IMG/VR virus record: IMGVR_UViG_3300032285_005481
Coordinates: 1-33,391 of that record
Strand: one strand, 5' to 3'
Source of the DNA: a virus
DNA length: 33,391 bases
A model generated the notes under the pieces. The model worked only from the letters and a program-made list of their open reading frames with translations, ran no database searches and was not told where the DNA came from. A program made the position numbers and the translations under genes. Positions 21,748-28,975 of this stretch are shown piece by piece; the stretch's first letter is position 1; every line of letters starts with the position of its first letter.

Positions 21748-22485
21748 ATGATGCAAGTATTCGGAAAGCGACGCCGATCCATTGGCCGCTGGATGTGTAA
21801 CATTACTCACAACGCCTCCTCGTTTTACGCTGCGGCTGGCCTTGTTTTCGTCATATCAGCATGGAGTGCATCCAATATCACTATCGACAAGGCGAGCAAG
21901 GCTCTTTTCGCTGTTCCTGGTGCCACTGCTCTCTTTTCAATAGTCTATAAACTTTGGAAAGACGAAAGGGCTCACGAGAGGCAAGTCGAGCTCCAGGCGA
22001 GACAACAAGATTTTGCGTTTCTGCCTGCATCGCATATGGCTAGCGTAGCTTATGACAAGCACGTAGAATTTTGCGAAGAATATCTTGAAGCGGTCAACAA
22101 AGCAGTCTTTGAGCTCTGGGCTGATGGCCCCAATGTCAAAGCCTTAGACCACGCAAATAGACTTAGAGATATTCGCGATCGGCATACCGCGTGGCTGACT
22201 AGAGAGATAGAAGAGAAGCTCTTCCCGATTGAATCTGCACTACGACAGATTGGAGCAGGGTCGCACGTGTTGCCGCTCGTTCAACCTGGTTCGCAACGCA
22301 GCAAAATTGTTGATGATGTGTACAGCGCATTTGGCAAGATCACGGAATCTGGCAAGGAGAACGAGGGCTCAGCTGCTGCGGTAGCCTCAATTACCGATTC
22401 TTTGAGAGAGTTGCTTGGCATCAAGGAGCTTACTGAGCTGAGGACAGAAGTGACAAAACTCGCAAGAAAAAGACTTCGTCAGTAA
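21748..22485 (+). CDS. Two-TM helical membrane protein, cassette gene
   Basis: The 245-residue protein has a basic N-terminus, TM segments at about 25-41 (FYAAAGLVFVISAWSAS) and 51-69 (KALFAVPGATALFSIVYKL), then a cytoplasmic helical domain with HERQVELQARQQDFAFL and HMASVAYDKHVEFCEEYLEA. This layout recurs in a group of unnamed proteins I associate with integron cassettes and accessory islands; I do not know their function. The AT-rich composition contrasts with flanking phage genes. An attC-like site begins 20 bases after the stop, so this gene and site together make a cassette. It has two adjacent ATGs and no clear ribosome-binding site; an in-frame ATG lies at 21793. Confidence 0.7.
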   Translation: MMQVFGKRRRSIGRWMCNITHNASSFYAAAGLVFVISAWSASNITIDKASKALFAVPGATALFSIVYKLWKDERAHERQVELQARQQDFAFLPASHMASVAYDKHVEFCEEYLEAVNKAVFELWADGPNVKALDHANRLRDIRDRHTAWLTREIEEKLFPIESALRQIGAGSHVLPLVQPGSQRSKIVDDVYSAFGKITESGKENEGSAAAVASITDSLRELLGIKELTELRTEVTKLARKRLRQ

Positions 22486-22504
22486 AGCCAACTATCCCAG
22501 GACC

Positions 22505-22591
22505 CTCAAACATCCAAATTCAGAAAGCGGGAGCAATGGCTGGTTTATATACCGAGATCCCTGCCCGCGCATCTGGCTTGGAGCGCTAGGC
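22505..22591 (+). repeat. attC-like integron recombination site 2
   Basis: The left core is CTCAAAC (22505-22511) and the right core is GCTAGGC (22585-22591), the most degenerate pair of the three. The inner arms keep the same plan as site 1: CCAA then CAGA then GCGGG on the left, CCCGC then TCTG then TTGG on the right, with unpaired bases on one side. A GGT...ACC stem lies in the centre. The phrase AACATCCA followed by TTCAGAA repeats the corresponding segment of the other two sites. It lies between two cargo genes. Confidence 0.6.
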
Positions 22592-22630
22592 TTGCTGGAA
22601 ATAAACTCTTTGATCAGCAGGATTGCTAGA

Positions 22631-23614
22631 ATGGGAAGCGAAAGAACTTCTTGGTCTGAATTGAATCTTATCGAGAGAAGAATGGTCTCGATAATGGCGC
22701 CGGACTATAATACACAAAGGCCCGTCAAATGGCTTGATTTTGACTGCGATGATCCAGCCAAGCTGTGGGTTAAGGAAGCTAATTCAATAACAATGGACTT
22801 TGGAGGCGTCTTTCATAGTATATTCCTAAGATGGGCCGTCACCGTGAATGGCCTCCATGTGGCTGCGGATAGATATAAGTCAAGTGAATGGATAGACTGC
22901 GGGAAGCACTTTGCTGTTACGGGCTTTAGGAACGCGCTAGATGGAAGTGGGCCCTCTCAAACATATGTACGCATTTGGGATGGGCCAAGCGCATCCGAAG
23001 TACATTCAGGCTCTATTCCCATGCTTGCCGCATGGGCTTTCTGCAATATGTATGCATGCTTGGAGGAGTTTATATTCAAGCTCTTTAGAACTTACCTTAA
23101 ATCAAATCCTCTTTCCATTTGTCAGGGCAACGAGTTCAAGCACCTGCGCAAGGCATATCAAGAGAGAACTCTCACCGATGACGATCTATCTGCGTGGAAC
23201 ACGAAATGGGAGGAGAGGCTCGATTCATGGCACAGAAAAAAGCTTTACGATAAGATCGAGAATGTCTTTAACAATCTAGTTCGCAATACTGGGATTGAAA
23301 TGCCCGCCGGCTACGGGAACAAGTTTGACTTTGGCGATGTAGCGAAGACACTGGGCGGAATTGCATTGATTAGAAATTGCTTTATCCACGGCGAAACAGA
23401 TGTTCCTGAAGAGTTGGGCAACTTTTGCGACTCGCCTCAGTCGTTATTTTTTAACTATAGAACCGGTGATCGACTTGAAATCACTCTTCACGAGCTTGCC
23501 ACGTTTGAGTATTTTGCTGATACCTTTACACAAACGTTAAACACGAGCCTTTTTGAGCTGATGCATCCTGAAGTAAAAAATCTAGCAACAAAATCCATCG
23601 GACGGAAGCGATGA
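22631..23614 (+). CDS. HEPN-motif protein 1, putative RNase cargo
   Basis: The protein has 327 residues. Near its end is LIRNCFIHGET with R248 and H253 in Rx4H spacing, the catalytic motif of HEPN ribonucleases, on a predicted helix. Upstream is another helix pair around AFCNMYACLEEFIFKLFRTYL. The N-terminal 100 residues contain beta-rich segments (WLDFDCDDPAKLWV, FGGVFHSIFLRWAV) and are unrecognised. I start at ATG 22631 with AGCAGGA upstream; a TTG at 22592 directly after attC-like site 2 also opens the frame. HEPN proteins cleave RNA in toxin and abortive-infection systems. The motif is visible; substrate and activity are inferred. A second HEPN-motif gene follows 100 bases later. Confidence 0.65.
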   Translation: MGSERTSWSELNLIERRMVSIMAPDYNTQRPVKWLDFDCDDPAKLWVKEANSITMDFGGVFHSIFLRWAVTVNGLHVAADRYKSSEWIDCGKHFAVTGFRNALDGSGPSQTYVRIWDGPSASEVHSGSIPMLAAWAFCNMYACLEEFIFKLFRTYLKSNPLSICQGNEFKHLRKAYQERTLTDDDLSAWNTKWEERLDSWHRKKLYDKIENVFNNLVRNTGIEMPAGYGNKFDFGDVAKTLGGIALIRNCFIHGETDVPEELGNFCDSPQSLFFNYRTGDRLEITLHELATFEYFADTFTQTLNTSLFELMHPEVKNLATKSIGRKR

Positions 23615-23714
23615 TGCATGTATTATAGCTTAAAGTATTGCTCCACTGCTAATCTTGAGAGTTGGGTAACAACCAAAGCGCTATCGCCCTCTTGCGTCAT
23701 TCTGTGACGGGACT

Positions 23715-24560
23715 ATGGCACGTCTAGTACTCGATGAAGCGGCGATGGCTCTTGCAGTAAAGCAACTGCCTGGGCAACCAATCTTCAGCACTCCAGGTGG
23801 CGGTCTTCTTGAGCCCAGGATCATTGACATTATCGAAGAAAAGCCGAATCCAACTGGTTGGCAACCACTCAATGAGCTATCCCGCTTACTTCTCTTTGGA
23901 ACTGAGCCGTGCCGAGACATTGTCTTTCATTTAGACAAGTTCATGAATGCTCAAGATAGGCGTCGAGCAATAAAGGCGATGACAATTCCGATCTGCACAC
24001 TTATGGACATCGTCGGCGACCTACTTTCTTTGCTCAATTCGCAGGAAGCACGACGAGAGAGAGAACGCTGGCTTCCCGGCGATATTGCTACCTACAGGGA
24101 TCTTAGTCGACGCCTTCGGAAGAGGCACATGCGCGGCCCAGTTCGGGAATTTCGCAACAAGCTAGGCGCCCATGTTGATGAAACGGTCATTCAAAGTCGC
24201 ATCCCTCTACCGAGCTCAGCGGATATTTTGTCAGCATATGGGGACAGCCTTGTTCTTCTAGTTCTTTCCACGAACTATCCATCAGATTTTTTCGGTTGGA
24301 TAAGGCCAGGCTGCGGTTCTCCTGGCCCAGGGTTGGCGAGCGTCCAAACGATGTTTAGCTATCCACTGTGCGTTGAGTGGCATGTAGATCATAATGGTTG
24401 CGTGCATTCTGTTGGGCCCCTGACCTTAGCGGCTGATCCAAGACACGAGATCCGCAAGTACATCTTCGAGGGTATCAAAGCGTATAATCGGATGGCTGAC
24501 GAGAGCAATTGCGGACTTCGTCAGATAATTCAGATTGAGCATTCGCCTCATTCAATCTGA
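23715..24560 (+). CDS. HEPN-like protein 2, putative partner of HEPN protein 1
   Basis: The protein has 281 residues. REFRNKLGAHVDE at 144-156 carries R147 and H153 (Rx5H), with the RN dipeptide often seen in HEPN families. A preceding helical segment contains VGDLLSLLNSQEARRERERWL. The N-terminal 70 residues (LVLDEAAMALAVKQL) and the late GWIRPGCGSPGPG segment are unrecognised. It is 100 bases downstream of the first HEPN-motif gene, and the only attC-like site nearby follows this gene, so the two may form one two-gene cassette. Whether they make a heterodimeric RNase is an inference. Confidence 0.65.
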   Translation: MARLVLDEAAMALAVKQLPGQPIFSTPGGGLLEPRIIDIIEEKPNPTGWQPLNELSRLLLFGTEPCRDIVFHLDKFMNAQDRRRAIKAMTIPICTLMDIVGDLLSLLNSQEARRERERWLPGDIATYRDLSRRLRKRHMRGPVREFRNKLGAHVDETVIQSRIPLPSSADILSAYGDSLVLLVLSTNYPSDFFGWIRPGCGSPGPGLASVQTMFSYPLCVEWHVDHNGCVHSVGPLTLAADPRHEIRKYIFEGIKAYNRMADESNCGLRQIIQIEHSPHSI

Positions 24561-24623
24561 CCATCAATCTTGCAATGACTATCGTAGTAAGCCTGTGATT
24601 GAAATCTGGATACTTAGGGCTCT

Positions 24624-24708
24624 GTTCAACATCCCGATACAGAAGGCGAGGGCGGGAACCAGGCGCTATCCCCAGATTCCCGCCGGCCTCTGGTCCGGGG
24701 CGTTCAGT
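24624..24708 (+). repeat. attC-like integron recombination site 3
   Basis: The left core is GTTCAAC (24624-24630; full RYYYAAC match) and the right core is GTTCAGT (24702-24708; one mismatch to GTTRRRY). The arms fold CCCG/CGGG, CAGA/TCTG and GGCGGGAA/TTCCCGCC around a central loop. It shares AACATCC and GATACAGAAG with site 1, and GGGGCGTT before the core. The right core overlaps the stop codon (24704-24706) of the sigma-like gene on the opposite strand. It is the downstream edge of the cassette array. Confidence 0.75.
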
Positions 24709-25393
24709 CAATAGGAAAACCAACAACCCGAACAGAGCATGCGTCAACAACCTGAATCCACTGCTCGGGACTGATCTCCAGCCGCTCTAGCATCTCCGGT
24801 ACGCCTATCCCCGAGGTCAGCAAACGCTGCCCCCGCGCATGAATCTCCCGCCACGTCGGCGGCACCTTGACGAGAAAACCATTATCCCGCAGGAAGTGGG
24901 TGATCTCCCCATTGGCATACGTGCGCCCATAGGGTCGAAATGGACCCCGTGACGGGTCGTAGCGCCGCGCCGCTTTGATCAACCCGATCATCGCCAACTG
25001 AAGCAAGTCCTCCTTGGGGTGAACGGTTCGACGAGCGAAGTTACCGGCAATCTTCTCCGCCAGGTCCATGTGCTCAAGCGCTAGGGCATCGGCAGCGGCA
25101 TGGGGCCGCACCGGTCGTTGCCGTCGCGGCCTGCAGCGCGGAGGCCCCTGCCCCTGAGCTCTGGGGTGGTGACGCACTGGTGCCTGCAGGTTGATCTCCA
25201 GCTGCTCCACCCAGGCATGGCAGGCCGGCCGCCGGTAGCGGCGTTGCCGCAGCATGCGAACCACGTCAGCGGCATCGCCCACCAACACCACCGTGAGCGG
25301 CAGCACCAGCTGGACAGCAGCCGGAGTCAGCACTGCAGGGCGTGAGCTCTCAAGCAGCGTCGGCGCTGGATGTTCCCGCGGGACGGACACCAT
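24704..25393 (-). CDS. Sigma-70-like protein with regions 2-3 only
   Basis: The 229-residue protein resembles cyanobacterial sigma factors. Residues 110-177 hold region 2: DLAEKIAGNFARR, DLLQLAMIGLIKAARRYDPS, FRPYGRTYANGEITHFLRD and FLVKVPPTWREIHARG. Residues 190-220 fit region 3. The expected region 4, which contacts the -35 element, is absent: the protein stops right after ACSVRVVGFPID, and the stop codon lies inside the core of attC-like site 3. The first 100 residues are Arg/Pro-rich and unrecognised. It starts 8 bases after the terminase stop. It could be a truncated sigma factor or a specialised, region-4-less phage regulator. Confidence 0.7.
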   Translation of the reverse strand: MVSVPREHPAPTLLESSRPAVLTPAAVQLVLPLTVVLVGDAADVVRMLRQRRYRRPACHAWVEQLEINLQAPVRHHPRAQGQGPPRCRPRRQRPVRPHAAADALALEHMDLAEKIAGNFARRTVHPKEDLLQLAMIGLIKAARRYDPSRGPFRPYGRTYANGEITHFLRDNGFLVKVPPTWREIHARGQRLLTSGIGVPEMLERLEISPEQWIQVVDACSVRVVGFPID

Positions 25394-25401
25394 CGGCACG
25401 C

Positions 25402-26982
25402 TCAACGGCTCACCAGCAGCGGCGTCACCACCGGCTGAATGCCCTGGGCTTTCCAGTAGCGGCCCTCCAGCCAAAGGGCGCCGTGGCAGAAGGCATCCAC
25501 CAGGTCCTTGCTGCCCTTGGGGAAGCAGATGGCTTCCTCCACCAGCGGCTGGGCACGGTGGTGAAAGCGGATCTGCCCCGCCTCCACCAGGGGAGCCACG
25601 GCATGGGCGCGGGTTTCCTTGCTGCCGCGGGCGGTGATCGGCAGCATCCCCGGCACGCGGCGCCGCAACGTCTGCAGCACCGCCGGGCCATTGGCAGCGT
25701 CCTCGATCAGCACGGCATGGGGCCTGAGGCCCTGCTGCTCCAGCGCCTCCAGGCACCCCAGCAGGAAGCGGATCACCTCGGGCAGGCCAAAGCGGTGCCG
25801 GGCGGCCCAGAGCACCTCGATCTCCAGCTCCTTTGGCCCTGATGGGCCCTGAGATGCACCCGATCGAGGAATGTCAGTCCGCGCTGGTGGTGCCAGCAGA
25901 CCCGCCAAGCAGAAGCCGCAGTAGTCGCTCTCCGCCTCCCCCTTGAAGCTCAAATCGCACGAGAGGGCCAGCAGGGCGTACTGGCGCGGGCTGCCGTCCT
26001 CACGGGGGAAGGGCGGCCGGATCCACTGCCGCAGGAAGATCGACCCCGATGCCGGGCTGGGCCGCTGCTGATAGAGCGCCGCCCACCAGTAGGCGCCGAG
26101 GCGGGCTCTGATCTTGAGCAGTTCCGGCAGGGGGAAGCGCTCCGGGCAGAGGGCTTCACCCGCTTGCCGCCAGTCGGGGATCAGGGTGCAGGTGGGCGGC
26201 AGCTTTGGGCGATCGGCGGGGTCCTCGGCGATGGCCGGCAGATCAAGCACGGTCCACTGCTGCGGCGCCTCGCCCAGCTCCTGCTCATGCAGCCAGCCGA
26301 TCACGTCCTGGTGGTCCCAGCGGGTGAGCACCACCACCTGGGCCGAGAGGTTCGGCTGCTCGCTGCCGTCTGGGCCCAGCACGGAGGCCGGCTCGGCTCG
26401 GGTGAGCCACACCGAGCGCAGCCAGTCGATCAGCTTCTGCCGCATCGCCGGGGATGCCGCATCAGCGGGGCCCTTGTAGGGGTCATCGATGATCCCCAGG
26501 CTGTAGCCCTTGCCGGTGAACGGGCCATCCACACCGGCAGCGATGCAGCCGCCCCGCTGGCGGGTGAGCCAGTTGCCCACCGCAGCCGAATCGCGGGCCA
26601 GCAGGTGTCCGGTCACCCGGTAGAAGTGGCGCGCCTCGCGGGAGTGGGCGTAAGCCAGCTCAGCCGAGTACGACGCGATCGCCGCAAAGAGGTGCGGGTA
26701 GCGCTGCAGGAAGTAGGCCGGGAACAGCTTGGACACCAGCAGGCTTTTCCCGAGCCGGGGCGGACAGGTGACGATCAAGCGGCTCAGCTGGCCATCGGCC
26801 ACGGCCTGCAGCAGGTCGATCAGCACTTCGGCCCAGCGGTGGAAGCCGTAGCGGGGGTAGGCCTCGGCGATGAAGCTGCGCAGGCTCTGGGGCTCTGCAG
26901 GTTCAGCAACTGTGGTCACCGACAGGTGCAGCAGGCCGGCATCCCCCCAGGGATCCGTCTCGGGCAGCAGCAGGCCGGTCAC
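25402..26982 (-). CDS. terL: Terminase large subunit
   Basis: The 526-residue protein carries a packaging ATPase: LIVTCPPRLGKSLL (Walker A, C73-S80), SLGIIDDPYK (Walker B, D166-D167), then LTRWDHQDVIGWL. The C-terminal RNase H-like nuclease shows LSCDLSFKGEAESDYC, VLIEDAANG and KDLVDAFCHG acidic positions. It starts at a GTG whose GTGA overlaps the small-terminase stop. It would cut concatemeric DNA and power packaging through the portal encoded downstream on the same strand. Motifs for both activities appear intact. Confidence 0.92.
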   Translation of the reverse strand: MTGLLLPETDPWGDAGLLHLSVTTVAEPAEPQSLRSFIAEAYPRYGFHRWAEVLIDLLQAVADGQLSRLIVTCPPRLGKSLLVSKLFPAYFLQRYPHLFAAIASYSAELAYAHSREARHFYRVTGHLLARDSAAVGNWLTRQRGGCIAAGVDGPFTGKGYSLGIIDDPYKGPADAASPAMRQKLIDWLRSVWLTRAEPASVLGPDGSEQPNLSAQVVVLTRWDHQDVIGWLHEQELGEAPQQWTVLDLPAIAEDPADRPKLPPTCTLIPDWRQAGEALCPERFPLPELLKIRARLGAYWWAALYQQRPSPASGSIFLRQWIRPPFPREDGSPRQYALLALSCDLSFKGEAESDYCGFCLAGLLAPPARTDIPRSGASQGPSGPKELEIEVLWAARHRFGLPEVIRFLLGCLEALEQQGLRPHAVLIEDAANGPAVLQTLRRRVPGMLPITARGSKETRAHAVAPLVEAGQIRFHHRAQPLVEEAICFPKGSKDLVDAFCHGALWLEGRYWKAQGIQPVVTPLLVSR

Positions 26983-27500
26983 GGCCGTGCCTCCGGCGGC
27001 TTGATCGGCGCCCGCAGCAGCCCGCCGATTTCGGCGATCACCCGGAAGGCACCCACCGCCGCCGAGAACTGCTCGGCATCCATGGCCCGACGGGCGCACT
27101 CATTGAGGGCAAAGATCTGTTCGGCCTGGTGCCGGCGACGGTCGGTGATCAGTTCCTCCACCATCCGCTCGCGGGCGAGGTTGAGGTAGCGGTTGATCGT
27201 CTGGCTGTTGGTCACCCCCCAGCTTTCACGAGCTTTTTCGTAGATCAACGCCAGCGGAATGCGCTGGGCGATCCACAGCTGCCCCTCAGCGACGCGGCGC
27301 TCCACTTCCAGCCGGGAGGGCCGAGGGGTTGGCTGGCTCGCCATCCCCCTGGTGCGACGCGGCGGGTTGGCATGCCCGATCGGTCGGGCCGGATCGGTTG
27401 GCTCATACAGCGGCTGGCCGTTGTCGTCCTCTGCGCTGGCGGCCGAGCGCAGCTCCTCCACTGGATCAGCAGGAGGCAGGTCGTGGGCACGCTGCGGCAT
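26979..27500 (-). CDS. terS: Terminase small subunit
   Basis: The 173-residue protein has an acidic, Pro-rich N-terminus followed by a helical DNA-binding segment (WIAQRIPLALIYEKARESWGV then SQTINRYLNLARERM) and a helical C-terminal part (RRHQAEQIFALNECARR and GAFRVIAEIGGLL). Small terminases recognise the packaging site and load the large subunit. The identity rests mainly on direct coupling: its stop overlaps the GTG of the large-terminase gene. Length is ordinary. Confidence 0.75.
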   Translation of the reverse strand: MPQRAHDLPPADPVEELRSAASAEDDNGQPLYEPTDPARPIGHANPPRRTRGMASQPTPRPSRLEVERRVAEGQLWIAQRIPLALIYEKARESWGVTNSQTINRYLNLARERMVEELITDRRRHQAEQIFALNECARRAMDAEQFSAAVGAFRVIAEIGGLLRAPIKPPEARP

Positions 27501-27504
27501 CGGC

Positions 27505-27873
27505 TCAGAACGGCTGGTCCTGGGTCTTCGGGGGGCGGATGGTCCAGAAGGGCTTGCCGCGCTTCTCCGTGGCGCTGCCCTGCTGGATGGCGTTCTCCTT
27601 GGCGGCCTTGAGCTGCTGCTCGATCTGCTGCACCGCCGGCGGGAATTCGTAGCTCAGCCGGCCGGGGCTGTGGCAGAAAGCCCAGTCGTTGTGGGAGAAG
27701 GAGGGGTCCAGCTGGCCGACGGCCATCGCGGCGCTGAGAGCCTCCAGCAGCGGTTCGAGCCGCTGCTCCAGCTGCTTCTGCTGGGCCTTGATCGCGGTCA
27801 CCGCATCCAGCAGGCCATCGACGCCATCGACCGCTGGGGCAGTCGGTGCAACAGGAGCAGAAGCGGCAGCCAT
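27505..27873 (-). CDS. Phage early-module protein of unknown function
   Basis: From the ATG at 27873 the protein has 122 residues. It has a helical segment DGLLDAVTAIKAQQKQLEQ, then a compact motif (DWAFCHSPGRLSYEF) and a C-terminal KRGKPFWTIRPP. An upstream ATG at 27957 would add a hydrophobic stretch (AGLLAALLLVMAAAS) that could be a leader, but it lacks basic residues before it, so I prefer the shorter form. It sits 4 bases before the small terminase. No family is recognised. Confidence 0.55.
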   Translation of the reverse strand: MAAASAPVAPTAPAVDGVDGLLDAVTAIKAQQKQLEQRLEPLLEALSAAMAVGQLDPSFSHNDWAFCHSPGRLSYEFPPAVQQIEQQLKAAKENAIQQGSATEKRGKPFWTIRPPKTQDQPF

Positions 27874-27997
27874 CACCAGGAGCAGAGCAGCGAGCAAGCC
27901 GGCAGGGCATAGCCCAGCGCTCAGCTCACTGTATGGGCTCTGTCCTGAGAGCCGCAATCGCAGCGGCTGTTAATTCCTAATCGGCTCCTTGCTCTGC

Positions 27998-28684
27998 TCA
28001 GAAGGGTCGATGGGCCAGGCAATAACGGCTCCAGGCTCCGGCCCAGGCCGCCAGGCACTGCTCACGGCTGTAGAAGCTGCTGACGGCCGCTTCTCCGGGC
28101 TTGCTCCAGATCGTCTGACCCAGCTCGTAGTGATGCCCCTGGGCCGCCTCCAGAACCATGTAGCCGCCCAGCTGGGCGGCAGTGGAATAGGGCCGGCCGT
28201 GAGCCGAGAGGGTCTTGAGGTCGTAGAGCACCCGCACCTCCCGTCCCCGCCGCTCGCTCAGGGCCGGGGAGATGTAGGCGCCATCGAAGGCCCCGGCGAC
28301 ATTCCGGGTGAGGCAGCAGCTGAGCCGCTCGCTGGCGATCACCTGCACCTCATCCCAGAGCGGCAGCTGCAGCAGCGGCAGGATCCAGTCCCGGTACGGG
28401 TGATGACCCGGCAGGGTCTCGGCTTCCAGCAGGGCGTCGGCCGCGCTCTTGCCCACCAGGAAGCGAGCCTGGCTGTAGTGCTCCAGGGCCGCATGCACCG
28501 TGGTGCCGCGGGGCTCCCAGATCGGCCGCTTGGCCTCGATCGAGCGCTTGGCGGTCTCGCTCAGGCCATGGGCCAGCACGCCAGTGATCGAGACCGGGAA
28601 CAGGTGATCGCCCAGCCAGTACCGATGCGCTGCCTCATCCCGCCAGAGGCCGGGGATGGGATCCAGCCAGGTCGCCGTCAGCAT
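27998..28684 (-). CDS. RecB/Cas4-type PD-(D/E)XK nuclease
   Basis: The 228-residue protein has the ordered motifs of this nuclease family: a histidine-containing helix (RGTTVHAALEHYSQA), GAFDGAYI (D of the metal site), VLYDLKT (DxK) and AAQLGGYMVLEA (QxxxY). Such phage enzymes act in recombination or DNA end processing. It lies directly downstream of the primase-helicase gene (291 bases between), in the replication module. No iron-sulphur cysteines were noticed. Confidence 0.8.
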   Translation of the reverse strand: MLTATWLDPIPGLWRDEAAHRYWLGDHLFPVSITGVLAHGLSETAKRSIEAKRPIWEPRGTTVHAALEHYSQARFLVGKSAADALLEAETLPGHHPYRDWILPLLQLPLWDEVQVIASERLSCCLTRNVAGAFDGAYISPALSERRGREVRVLYDLKTLSAHGRPYSTAAQLGGYMVLEAAQGHHYELGQTIWSKPGEAAVSSFYSREQCLAAWAGAWSRYCLAHRPF

Positions 28685-28975
28685 GGCTGTTTCACCTGCA
28701 ACGGGCTGTGACAGCAGTCGTCACAGCCGAAATCCCGCTCCAGAGCAGGGGTTGAGCCGACCCTGTGACGTTGTAACCCTCTTTCTCTAAATAGAAGCAT
28801 TAGCAAGCAGCAATGTGTCCTTACGCAGGTGTGCATGGGTGTCTATGTGTGTGTGAGGGTGTCTCCCCCCGGCGAAAAGCGTTACAGCGTTACAGCCGCC
28901 GTGATCGGCTGCGCCGCAGTCGATCTGCGCATAACGGAGGGGCGTTTCGGGGTGTCATGGCTGTGACGCTGAACC
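28685..28975. promoter_or_regulatory. Intergenic region with operator/iteron-like repeats, candidate regulatory region or origin
   Basis: It has no gene, lies between the primase-helicase stop and the nuclease start, and holds several repeats. A perfect inverted repeat GGCTGTGAC/GTCACAGCC lies at 28704-28712/28720-28728, with the related CTGTGAC near 28770 and 28962. AGCGTTAC is tandemly repeated at 28878-28893, and a GT-rich strand-biased tract lies around 28828-28868. Phage replication origins often lie next to the primase gene and contain such iterons, but a repressor-binding region is equally possible. Confidence 0.45.

Noticed and set aside
21592-21810. Minus-strand frame as the missing sigma region 4
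   Set aside because: It has no helix-turn-helix or other region 4 pattern.
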